From Micromonospora echinofusca (lineage in GTDB: Bacteria > Actinomycetota > Actinomycetes > Mycobacteriales > Micromonosporaceae), in contig NZ_WVUH01000032.1 of the NCBI RefSeq assembly GCF_017614955.1, positions 1 to 32,435 of the forward strand: a DNA stretch of 32,435 nt, in the 5' to 3' direction. Positions 1 through 5,817 of this stretch are shown piece by piece; within the stretch, counting starts at the first letter, position 1; every line of letters starts with the position of its first letter. The notes beneath the pieces were generated by a model. That model saw only the letters and a program-made list of their open reading frames with translations, ran no database searches and was not told where the DNA came from. Position numbers and translations under genes: made by a program.

Positions 1-343
1 CCCCCGAACCGCAGCACAGGTCGACCACGGTCGGCGGTCGACCGGCGGCGGTCCCCCCGGACCGCAGGAGGCCGCCCGCCCGCTCGATGAGGAACTCGGT
101 GCGACGCCGGGGGACGAACACCCCCGGTTCGACCACCATCCGGCGCCCGCAGAACTCGGCCCAACCGAGGACATGCTCCAGGGGCAGACCGGCGACGCGG
201 CGCGCGACCATCCCGGCCACCTCGGTCGCCGAGCGGGCGGCGGAGAGGATCAGCCGGGCCTCGTCCTCGGCGAAGACACAGCCGGCGGCGCGCAGCCGGT
301 CGGTGACGGCGGACGGGGTGCGGGGGATGTCGGGAACGGACAC
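1..343 (-). CDS. HemK/PrmC-like protein-(glutamine-N5) methyltransferase, 3' part outside window
   Basis: The first 114 residues are present and the gene runs off the left edge. The segment PLEHVLGWAEFCGRRMVVEP (residues 55-74), followed by GVFVPRRRTE, is the N-terminal and linker signature of the HemK/PrmC family. VVDLCCGSG at 106-114 is SAM-binding motif I. The catalytic NPPY motif would lie beyond the edge. These enzymes methylate the glutamine of GGQ in release factors or related substrates. The RRRTE form, in place of the RPxTE seen in true PrmC, fits the actinobacterial 'putative' paralog, so the substrate is uncertain. The GTG start at 343 is supported by GGAGG five bases upstream. It is divergent from the PemK-like gene. 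Confidence 0.8.
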   Translation of the reverse strand, partial: MSVPDIPRTPSAVTDRLRAAGCVFAEDEARLILSAARSATEVAGMVARRVAGLPLEHVLGWAEFCGRRMVVEPGVFVPRRRTEFLIERAGGLLRSGGTAAGRPPTVVDLCCGSG

Positions 344-547
344 AGGGACCTCCAGGAGAGAGCCGGAACCACGCTCTCCCGGTACACCTATCCCCGGTGG
401 ACGGGGACGGGGGAGAGTGGTCGGACGGACGACGCGTTGATCGGTCCCACCCCCTCCGGTCGTACCTGTCGATCCGGTCACCATACCGGACCCCGCCGGC
501 CCGTCCACCGGTCGCTCGGGCCGGATCCGGCGGGTACGCTGCCCGCC

Positions 548-1036
548 ATGGCAGGTCTGTGGCGGGGTGTGGCGGCGACGGTCAGTCGGGTGGCGGGCCG
601 GATCCCGGCCCCACGGCAGGGGCCGAGCCCGGCCCAGGTGGCCCGACGGCGGCAGGTCACCGCGCTGCAACGCCGACAGCTCGTCTACGCCCCCGAGCTG
701 GACGGACAGGCCGACCCGGGGGAGATCGTCTGGACCTGGGTGCCCTACGAGGACGACCCCCGGCAGGGCAAGGACCGCCCGGTGCTCGTGGTCGGCCGGT
801 CCAGCCGCACCCTCTTCGGCCTCATGCTCTCCAGCCAGTCCGAGCGGGACGGCCAGCGGCACTGGCTGGCCCTCGGCCCCGGCGAGTGGGACCGGGACAA
901 CCGCCCGAGCTGGGTACGCCTGGACCGGGTCCTCACCATGCGCGAGGACAGCATCCGCCGGGAGGGCGCCGTGCTCGACCCGGAGCGGTTCACCCGGGTC
1001 GGACAGGCGCTGCGCGCCGGCTACGGCTGGTCCTGA
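548..1036 (+). CDS. PemK/MazF-fold protein (possible solitary type II toxin)
   Basis: 162 residues. The central part, GEIVWTWVPYEDDPRQGKDR followed by PVLVVGR, matches the start of the PemK/MazF fold (beta-strand, basic loop, RPVLVV strand), and a later segment (LSSQSERDGQRHWLALG) continues it. MazF-fold toxins are usually ribosome-independent endoribonucleases of about 110 residues. This protein has about 50 extra N-terminal residues rich in Arg, Ala and Gln. The ATG at 548 was chosen because the upstream in-frame sequence is not protein-like. No antitoxin-sized gene lies next to it: upstream is the divergent methyltransferase and downstream is a convergent ATPase. It could therefore be an orphan toxin or a non-toxic family member. 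Family assignment is good; activity is inference. Confidence 0.7.
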   Translation: MAGLWRGVAATVSRVAGRIPAPRQGPSPAQVARRRQVTALQRRQLVYAPELDGQADPGEIVWTWVPYEDDPRQGKDRPVLVVGRSSRTLFGLMLSSQSERDGQRHWLALGPGEWDRDNRPSWVRLDRVLTMREDSIRREGAVLDPERFTRVGQALRAGYGWS

Positions 1037-1040
1037 GATG

Positions 1041-1092
1041 TAAGGAAGGGCCCCCTCTTATCGCATTCGGTAGAGGAAGGGGCCCTTCCTAA
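1041..1092. terminator. Long palindromic hairpin between convergent genes, Micromonospora-type repeat
   Basis: Left arm AGGAAGGGCCCC plus CTCT (1043-1058) pairs with right arm 1072-1090 around a loop near 1059-1071. It starts a few bases after the PemK-like stop and lies before the end of the convergent ATPase gene, so it can terminate both. From memory, AGGAAGGGGCCC palindromes recur in Micromonospora genomes; the copy number cannot be checked here. Confidence 0.65.
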
Positions 1093-1155
1093 CACTCGAC
1101 CGGCAGGGCCGGGCGCGTCGCCGTACCTGTCCGGCCGGAAGCCGGCAGCTCGTGG

Positions 1156-2133
1156 TCAGCCGGGTACCGCGACCGGACGGGTGGCCACCGCAGGGCCGAG
1201 GGTGAAGTCCGGATCGATCTGACTGGTCAGGTCGACCCCGGCGCGTTCGTTGGCCCAGGCGTGGGCGTTGCGCCGGTGGAACTCGTGGGCGAGCCGGGTG
1301 AAGGTGGCCCGGTCCTGTTCGGTGCGGTCCACGGTGTCCACCATCCGGTCCAGCACGGCCCGGTTGGCGGGTTCGAGTTCCTCCAGCGGAGCCACCGTCC
1401 CGCGTTCGGCACGCCGGACGTACCCGGAACGGCTGACCCAGCCCAGCAGCGCGTCGCCGACGTGCTCGCGGAGGAAGCCGATGTCGGAGTCGTCCTCGAC
1501 CTTGTTGCCGACCACGGACAGGGCCACGTCGTACTCCCGGGCGTATCCGGCGTACTGGTGGTACACGCCGACGCTGCGCAGGGTCGGTTCGCAGACCAGG
1601 AAGGTCCGGTCGAAGCGGGTGAACAGGCCGGAGGCGAACGAGTCGGCGCCCGCGGTCATGTCCACCACGACGTACTCACCGGGCCCGTCGACGAGGTGGT
1701 TCAGCAGGAGTTCCACCGCGCCGACCTTCGAGTGGTAACAGGCGACTCCCAGGTCGTCCTCGGTGAACGCACCGGTCACCGCCAGCCGTACCTCGCCCAC
1801 CGGCCGTACGCAGGACCGGTAGATCGGGTTGTCCTCGGCCACCCGGAGCAGCCGGGACCCGGCGCCGGGCGGGGTGGTCTTGACCATCGCCGCTGCGGAG
1901 GTGATCCGGGGGTTGTCGCCGCGCAGGTACTCCTTGATCTGCGGCAGGTACGCGCTGAGCGGTACGGCACCGGCCGACGGCGCGGCGGCACCGCCGAGCG
2001 CGGTGGCGAGGTGCTGGTTGATGTCGGCGTCGACGGCCAGCACCGGGCGACCCTCCCGACCCAGGTGCCGGGCGAAGAGCGCGGCCAGGGTGGTCTTGCC
2101 GCTGCCGCCCTTGCCGACGAACGCGACCTTCAC
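1156..2133 (-). CDS. CooC/MinD-like P-loop ATPase
   Basis: About 325 residues from the preferred GTG at 2133 (VKVAFVGKGG). A deviant Walker A, GKGGSGKTT, sits at the extreme N terminus, followed by VLAVDADINQHL (switch I/A' region) and VVVDMTAGADSF (Walker B region), as in the SIMIBI CooC/MinD/ParA class. CooC-type members drive metal-cofactor insertion or maturation of partner enzymes, but no Ni-enzyme gene is in this window. The start at 2133 is preferred over upstream ATG/GTG codons for two reasons. The upstream residues are not family-like, and a 15-bp Zur-like dyad (2159-2173) occupies that stretch. A GGTGGGG Shine-Dalgarno-like element precedes the start. GTG at 2142 is an alternative. 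It lies downstream of the conserved small gene at 2490-2882 with a repeat tract between. Confidence 0.8.
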   Translation of the reverse strand: MKVAFVGKGGSGKTTLAALFARHLGREGRPVLAVDADINQHLATALGGAAAPSAGAVPLSAYLPQIKEYLRGDNPRITSAAAMVKTTPPGAGSRLLRVAEDNPIYRSCVRPVGEVRLAVTGAFTEDDLGVACYHSKVGAVELLLNHLVDGPGEYVVVDMTAGADSFASGLFTRFDRTFLVCEPTLRSVGVYHQYAGYAREYDVALSVVGNKVEDDSDIGFLREHVGDALLGWVSRSGYVRRAERGTVAPLEELEPANRAVLDRMVDTVDRTEQDRATFTRLAHEFHRRNAHAWANERAGVDLTSQIDPDFTLGPAVATRPVAVPG

Positions 2134-2158
2134 CGGCGCCACCCCACCGGGAAGTTTA

Positions 2159-2173
2159 TGGAAACCGTTTTCA
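2159..2173 (-). promoter_or_regulatory. Zur-like 7-1-7 dyad upstream of the ATPase
   Basis: In gene orientation the site reads TGAAAACGGTTTCCA, an imperfect 7-1-7 inverted repeat centred about 33 bp upstream of the chosen start. It matches 12 of 15 positions of TGAAAATGATTTTCA, the actinobacterial Zur (zinc repressor) box as I remember it. Binding is inference. Confidence 0.45.
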
Positions 2174-2229
2174 TGGTCGGTATGGTAGTGGGTGGGATGC
2201 CGGGGTCGCCGGAAAAGCGGCAACCTGTG

Positions 2230-2390
2230 GCGTGTCGGCCTGCCCGGCGATCGGATGCGCCGCGTGCCGGACGGTTCGGCGTGTCCGCCTGCCCGGACGG
2301 TTCGGCGTGTCGGCCTGCCCGGACGGTTCGGTGTGCCACGTACCCGGACGGTTCGGTGTGCCGGTGGTCCCGACGGTCTGGTGCCCCGCC
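2230..2390. repeat. Degenerate 25-26 bp tandem repeat tract
   Basis: The core CCGGACGGTTCGG starts at 2267, 2293, 2319 and 2344. A diverged copy (CCCGACGGTCTGG) is at 2369 and a weaker relative is near 2242. Spacing is 26, 26, 25 and 25 bp, with linkers such as GTGTCGGCCTGC. The tract fills the roughly 350-bp gap between the small gene (ends 2490) and the ATPase start. I see no convincing gene inside it. Confidence 0.75.
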
Positions 2391-2489
2391 GGGCGGCGGG
2401 AGACGTTCCCGGGTGGGTGCGACGTGCTCCCGGCGGGCGACGCTGTCCGTCGCGCCTGCGACGTCAGCGCCGGCCCGCCGGGACGCCGG

Positions 2490-2882
2490 TCAGCAGTCGC
2501 GCAACTCGGGGGACTGGTTGAGCAGTTGGCCCCGGGGTGAGACGAAGCGGCGGTAGGTGTCCGAGTCGACCGCCGCGGGCCGGAAGGCCGCCACCCGGTG
2601 GCAGTTCTGGAAGGCGAGCCGGACGCCGAAGTGGCGCTCCAGCCCGGCCCTGATCGCATCGCTGGCCAGGGCGCGGAGAAGTTGGCCGCGCTCGGTCTCG
2701 GTGGGCGGCGGGATGACGTTGTCGGCGAAGTCCGCCGATGAGGACTCCAGGTCGGCGACCACCCGGCTGACCGTCTGCCAGGCGTACGGCAGCGACTCGC
2801 GGATGCAGGCGACGAACTCCGCGTCGTCGACCGGGCCGCGTTCGGCGGCCTCGAGCAGAGTGGGCGGGACGGTGAGAGACAT
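2490..2882 (-). CDS. Conserved small actinobacterial protein paired with CooC-like ATPase
   Basis: 130 residues from ATG 2882, preceded by GAGGAGG at ideal distance. The in-frame extension to 2921 would translate the dyad at 2899-2921 and has no better ribosome site. The protein is soluble, with no signal peptide or membrane span. Distinctive segments are SLPYAWQTVSRVVADL, RGQLLRALASDAIRAGLERH (helical) and FGVRLAFQNCHRVAAF, and it ends LLNQSPELRDC. I recall similar proteins next to CooC-like ATPases in Streptomyces, which suggests a functional pair, but no function is assigned. The Cys/His residues (NCH and the C-terminal Cys) could bind metal; this is speculative. The Zur-like site upstream makes zinc-responsive expression a reasonable hypothesis. 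Confidence 0.75.
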   Translation of the reverse strand: MSLTVPPTLLEAAERGPVDDAEFVACIRESLPYAWQTVSRVVADLESSSADFADNVIPPPTETERGQLLRALASDAIRAGLERHFGVRLAFQNCHRVAAFRPAAVDSDTYRRFVSPRGQLLNQSPELRDC

Positions 2883-2898
2883 GCTCCTCCTCGTGGCC

Positions 2899-2921
2899 AT
2901 GACAACGAAGATCATTGTCAT
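2899..2921 (-). promoter_or_regulatory. Zur-like dyad upstream of the small conserved gene
   Basis: The outer arms ATGACAA and TTGTCAT form a perfect 7-bp inverted repeat with a 9-bp centre. In gene orientation it contains TGACAATGATCTTCG, which matches 12 of 15 positions of TGAAAATGATTTTCA. It lies 17-39 bp upstream of the ATG at 2882, a normal repressor position. Regulator identity is inferred from memory of the consensus. Confidence 0.45.
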
Positions 2922-2990
2922 CTTTACTCAGCGAGCACACCATGTAGCTGACCGTACGTCAATATGTCGGATGCGCCGCCCGGAAATCCC

Positions 2991-3019
2991 TTGTCGACGC
3001 CGTGCCGGGTGCCTACTGT
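2991..3019 (+). promoter_or_regulatory. Sigma70-type promoter toward rtcB
   Basis: TTGTCG at 2991-2996 (-35) and TACTGT at 3014-3019 (-10) are separated by exactly 17 bp. Transcription would begin near 3026, about 480 nt upstream of the RtcB start, leaving a long leader that contains a micro-ORF and a repeat tract. Confidence 0.5.
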
Positions 3020-3050
3020 TGCCCTGCACCTGACGAGTGAGGAGTGACCG

Positions 3051-3185
3051 ATGCCGGTTACCGGACCACGACCCTGGCGATTGGCGCCGGCCGGTCGCCT
3101 GGCCGGGACTGTGTCGCTCCGCCAACGCGGCACAGCGGGGACCCGCTGCCCCGGCAGACCGTTGCCAGTCGTCCGGGCCCGCTGA
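3051..3185 (+). CDS. Possible 44-residue leader micro-ORF
   Basis: The ATG at 3051 follows GAGGAG with a 6-base spacer and lies about 25 nt after the predicted transcription start, a layout typical of translated leaders. The product begins MPVTGPRPWRLAPAGRL and is Arg/Pro/Gly-rich with no recognisable domain. Third-position GC is lower than in neighbouring genes, so it may not be a selected protein. Confidence 0.25.
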   Translation: MPVTGPRPWRLAPAGRLAGTVSLRQRGTAGTRCPGRPLPVVRAR

Positions 3186-3505
3186 ACCCGACCCCGCTCC
3201 GGCCGGCGGCAGTCCGACCCGGTCGGGTCGTCGACCGTCTGACCCCGGTCGGTTGACGGCGGTCTGACCCCGGTCGGGTGGTCGGCACCTCCGGCAGCGT
3301 TCCGGCCGGCGACGGTCCGACCCCGGTCAGCCGATTCCTCCGGCAACCGTTGCCGACAGCCCCCGGGCTGCCCGCAGGCGGCGCCCCCACCCGGGACCAA
3401 GGACGACGCGCCCACCGCAGCACCCACCATGGGGTACGGCCTGCGCCGCTGCCGCAGACGTCCACAGTCGAAACTGCCCTGCTTCCCCTGTTCTGAGGAG
3501 ATCCG
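3186..3505. other. Non-coding leader of rtcB with degenerate repeats
   Basis: No protein-like frame is visible here. The stretch contains GTCYGACCCCGGTCGG-type repeats (listed separately) and several short complementary CCGGC/GCCGG segments, and then runs into the rtcB ribosome site. A structured 5' leader is possible, but I recognise no known riboswitch. Confidence 0.4.
3212..3330. repeat. GACCCCGGTCGG-type degenerate direct repeats
   Basis: GTCCGACCCGGTCGGGT starts at 3212, GTCTGACCCCGGTCGGT at 3237, GTCTGACCCCGGTCGGGT at 3262, and GTCCGACCCCGGTCAG at 3315. The first three are spaced 25 bp and the last 53 bp (about two units). The GACC...GGTC core is itself a small dyad. The period resembles that of the tract at 2230-2390 although the sequence differs. 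Confidence 0.65.
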
Positions 3506-4705
3506 GTGAGTTACACCCTGCTCTACGGCACCCGCGCCCCGGTCCGGGTCTGGACCGACCCCTGGACGATCGAGGAGGGCGCCACCCGGCAGCTGCGCAA
3601 CATCGGCGCCCTGCCCTGGGTCGAGGGGGTCGCGGTGATGCCCGACGTGCACTACGGGAAGGGCGCCACGGTCGGCTCGGTCATCGCCATGCGACAGGCT
3701 CTCGCACCGGCGGCGGTGGGCGTCGACATCGGCTGCGGGATGTCCGCGGTCCGCACCAATCTGACCGATGCCGACCTGCCCGACGACCTCGGCGCGCTCC
3801 GCTCCGCGATCGAGGCCGCCATCCCGGTCGGGTTCCAGGCCCACGCCCACCCGGTCAACCCGTACCGGGTGCACGGTCTGCCCACCGCCGGCTGGGACAC
3901 CTTCTGGTCCCGCTTCGGGGACCTGCACGAGGACGTCGGGGCCCTGCGGTCCCGGGCCGAGCGCCAGATCGGCAGCCTGGGTGGGGGCAACCACTTCATC
4001 GAGGTCTGCGTCGAGCAGGGCGGTGCGGAGGCGGGTCGGGTCTGGCTGATGCTGCACTCGGGATCCCGCAACATCGGCAAGGAACTGGCCGAGCGGCACA
4101 TCGCGGTCGCGCGGCGGCTGCCGCACAACGCCGACCTGCCCGACCGGGACCTGGCCGTCTTCGTCGCCGGCACCCCGGAGATGGCGGCGTACCGCCGGGA
4201 CCTGGAGTGGGCCCAGGAGTACGCGGCCCGCAACCGCGCGGTGATGCTCGCGCTGCTGTGCGGTGTCGTCCGGGACGCGGTACCCAAGGTCCGCTTCGAC
4301 GAGCCCGTCTCGTGCCACCACAACTACGTCGCCGAGGAGCGGTACGGCGGGGTGGACCTGCTGGTGACGCGGAAGGGCGCGATCCGGGCCGGTCGCGGTG
4401 ACCTGGGCATCATCCCCGGGTCGATGGGTACCGGGTCGTACATCGTGCGTGGTCTGGGCAACACCGACGCGTACTGCTCGGCCTCGCACGGCGCGGGGCG
4501 GCGGATGTCCCGGGCCAAGGCCAAGAAGACGTACTCGGTGGCCGACCTGACCCGGCAGACCGCCGGGGTGGAGTGCCGGAAGGACGCGGGCGTGGTCGAC
4601 GAGATCCCGGCCGCGTACAAGGATCTCGACGCGGTGATGAAGCAGCAGTCCGATCTGGTCGAGGTGGTCGCCCACCTCAAGCAGGTGGTCTGCGTCAAGG
4701 GTTGA
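3506..4705 (+). CDS. rtcB: RtcB-type tRNA-splicing/RNA-repair ligase
   Basis: 399 residues, the normal length of bacterial RtcB. It joins RNA ends bearing 2',3'-cyclic phosphate or 3'-phosphate to 5'-OH using GTP and Mn2+. Visible signatures are MPDVHYGKGATVGSVIA, GVDIGCGM (D74, C77), GGGNHFIEV (H163), LHSGSRN (H184), SCHHNYV (C270-H271-H272), GSMGTGSYIV, and YCSASHGAGRRMSR, whose H328 aligns with the guanylylated histidine. All metal and catalytic positions I can place are present, so it should be active. The GTG start at 3506 has GAGGAG five bases upstream. No RtcA cyclase, RtcR activator or archease is next to it. A strong terminator follows immediately. Confidence 0.95.
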   Translation: MSYTLLYGTRAPVRVWTDPWTIEEGATRQLRNIGALPWVEGVAVMPDVHYGKGATVGSVIAMRQALAPAAVGVDIGCGMSAVRTNLTDADLPDDLGALRSAIEAAIPVGFQAHAHPVNPYRVHGLPTAGWDTFWSRFGDLHEDVGALRSRAERQIGSLGGGNHFIEVCVEQGGAEAGRVWLMLHSGSRNIGKELAERHIAVARRLPHNADLPDRDLAVFVAGTPEMAAYRRDLEWAQEYAARNRAVMLALLCGVVRDAVPKVRFDEPVSCHHNYVAEERYGGVDLLVTRKGAIRAGRGDLGIIPGSMGTGSYIVRGLGNTDAYCSASHGAGRRMSRAKAKKTYSVADLTRQTAGVECRKDAGVVDEIPAAYKDLDAVMKQQSDLVEVVAHLKQVVCVKG

Positions 4706-4709
4706 ACAG

Positions 4710-4749
4710 GCGCCCGCCCCACGGGTACGGCCCGGGGGCGGGCGCTTTG
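4710..4749 (+). terminator. Rho-independent terminator of rtcB
   Basis: GCGCCCGCCCC (4710-4720) pairs perfectly with GGGGCGGGCGC (4735-4745) and is followed by TTTG. It begins five bases after the rtcB stop. Confidence 0.85.
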
Positions 4750-5117
4750 CATGCTCGGGGGCGTCGTCTTCTCCGTCCGTCGCGTATTCGACCGGTTGTC
4801 CGGTTCCGGGTGGCCCGTGGTCGGGGAATGGTGGCGGGTCGGGGGTCGTTGTGTATCGGGTACGACCGAGGAGGCATCCCGCTGGGCTGGGTTGGTGGCC
4901 GGCGGGGTGGTGGCCGCCGCCGGGAATGGTGGTGGCGGGCCGGTGGTTGTACCTGGTTCACCGCGTGCCGGGCTGACGGTTCGCCTGGCGGTGCGGGTCG
5001 AGAGTCTTCTTGTTCTTTTTCCCCTGGTTTTTGTGGCGCCTGGTGGCGTGTGCGTCTCCGCGTGTGTGTGTCCCCCGTGGTGTGGAGGCGTTCCTTCCCC
5101 CGAATGGAGCTTTGGTG
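4750..5117. other. Intergenic stretch before the lysozyme-like gene
   Basis: About 370 bp without a recognisable gene. It is G/T-rich (many GGTGGT and GGGTGG runs) and has a pyrimidine-rich patch near 5007-5030. Such leaders of actinobacterial wall hydrolases often carry a c-di-AMP (ydaO) riboswitch. I looked for its conserved core and did not find it. Confidence 0.4.
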
Positions 5118-5748
5118 ATGAATACGATGCTGCGTAAGGCTGTGCTGGGTGTGACGGGTCTGGTGTTCGCGGGTGGTCTGGCCGCGGGTCCGGCGTTGGC
5201 GAACGAGCTTGGTGTGGAGTCGAAGCCGGCGGCGCCGGTGGTCCAGACCGACACGAGGGCTGACGCCAAGGCGCAAGGCTGGTGAGGCTGTGGGCGTGGT
5301 TGATCGGGCGAAGCTGTTGCCGCATGGTGTGCCGTCGGGTCAGTCGCGTATCGATCTTGGTGCGGAGCAGACGGGTAACGTGAAGGAGATCGTCGCGGCG
5401 ACGAAGAAGGCCGGGATGGATGAGCGGGCCGCGGTGGTGGCGATCGCTACCAGTCTGCAGGAGTCGAAGTTGGAGAACCTGGGTCATCTGGGTGACCGTA
5501 ACGATCATGATTCGCAGGGGTTGTTCCAGCAGCGTCCGTCGAGTTGTTGGGGGACGGTGGAGCAGATCACTGATCCGCAGTACTCGACGACGGCGTTCCT
5601 GACCGGTTTGAAGCAGGTCGAGGGTTGGGAGGAGATGCCGTTGACGGCGGCGGCGCAGACGGTGCAGGTGTCGGCGTTCCCGGATCACTATGCGCAGTGG
5701 GAGTTGCAGGCTGCTGACCTGGTCGCCGAGCACTGGACCACCAGCTGA
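5118..5748 (+). pseudogene. Secreted lysozyme-fold muralytic protein, frameshifted
   Basis: Frame one starts at ATG 5118 (GGAG eight bases upstream) and encodes a signal peptide (MNTMLRKAVLGVTGLVFAGG, then LAAGPALA) and a short linker, stopping at 5285. The mature domain continues in the next frame to 5748: VDRAKLLPHGV, then AAVVAIATSLQESKLENLGH (probable catalytic Glu), then DSQGLFQQRPSSCWGTVEQI. This is the lysozyme/transglycosylase-like pattern of small actinobacterial wall hydrolases. Deleting one base at about 5274 (GCGCAAG to GCGAAG) joins the frames as ...DAKAKAGEAVGVVDR. Family members I recall have RPSxGWGT, whereas here Cys replaces the Gly. The two lesions argue for decay, but a sequencing error is possible. 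Codons are markedly G/T-ending, unlike the C-ending neighbours. Confidence 0.7.
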
Positions 5749-5769
5749 CCGCAGACAGCGACGGAGCGT

Positions 5770-5805
5770 GCTGGCCGGGCCCCCGGACACGGGGACCCGG
5801 CCAGC
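5770..5805. terminator. Bidirectional hairpin terminator
   Basis: GCTGGCCGGG (5770-5779) pairs perfectly with CCCGGCCAGC (5796-5805). It lies in the 69-bp gap between the convergent lysozyme-like gene and the GAF gene, so it can serve both. Confidence 0.7.
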
Positions 5806-5817
5806 GGCATGCCCAGG

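Noticed and set aside
2230..3330. CRISPR array
   Set aside because: The units are degenerate, 25-26 bp in total period, and lack unique spacers and cas genes.
4750..5117. c-di-AMP (ydaO) riboswitch before the wall-hydrolase gene
   Set aside because: Such leaders often carry one, but the conserved GGGGACC-type core and pairing were not found.
2924..5790. Two long open frames on the minus strand (2924-4675 and 4324-5790)
   Set aside because: They are antisense to rtcB and the lysozyme-like gene, have low-complexity Arg/Pro/His-rich products, and reflect the absence of stops in high-GC shadow frames.
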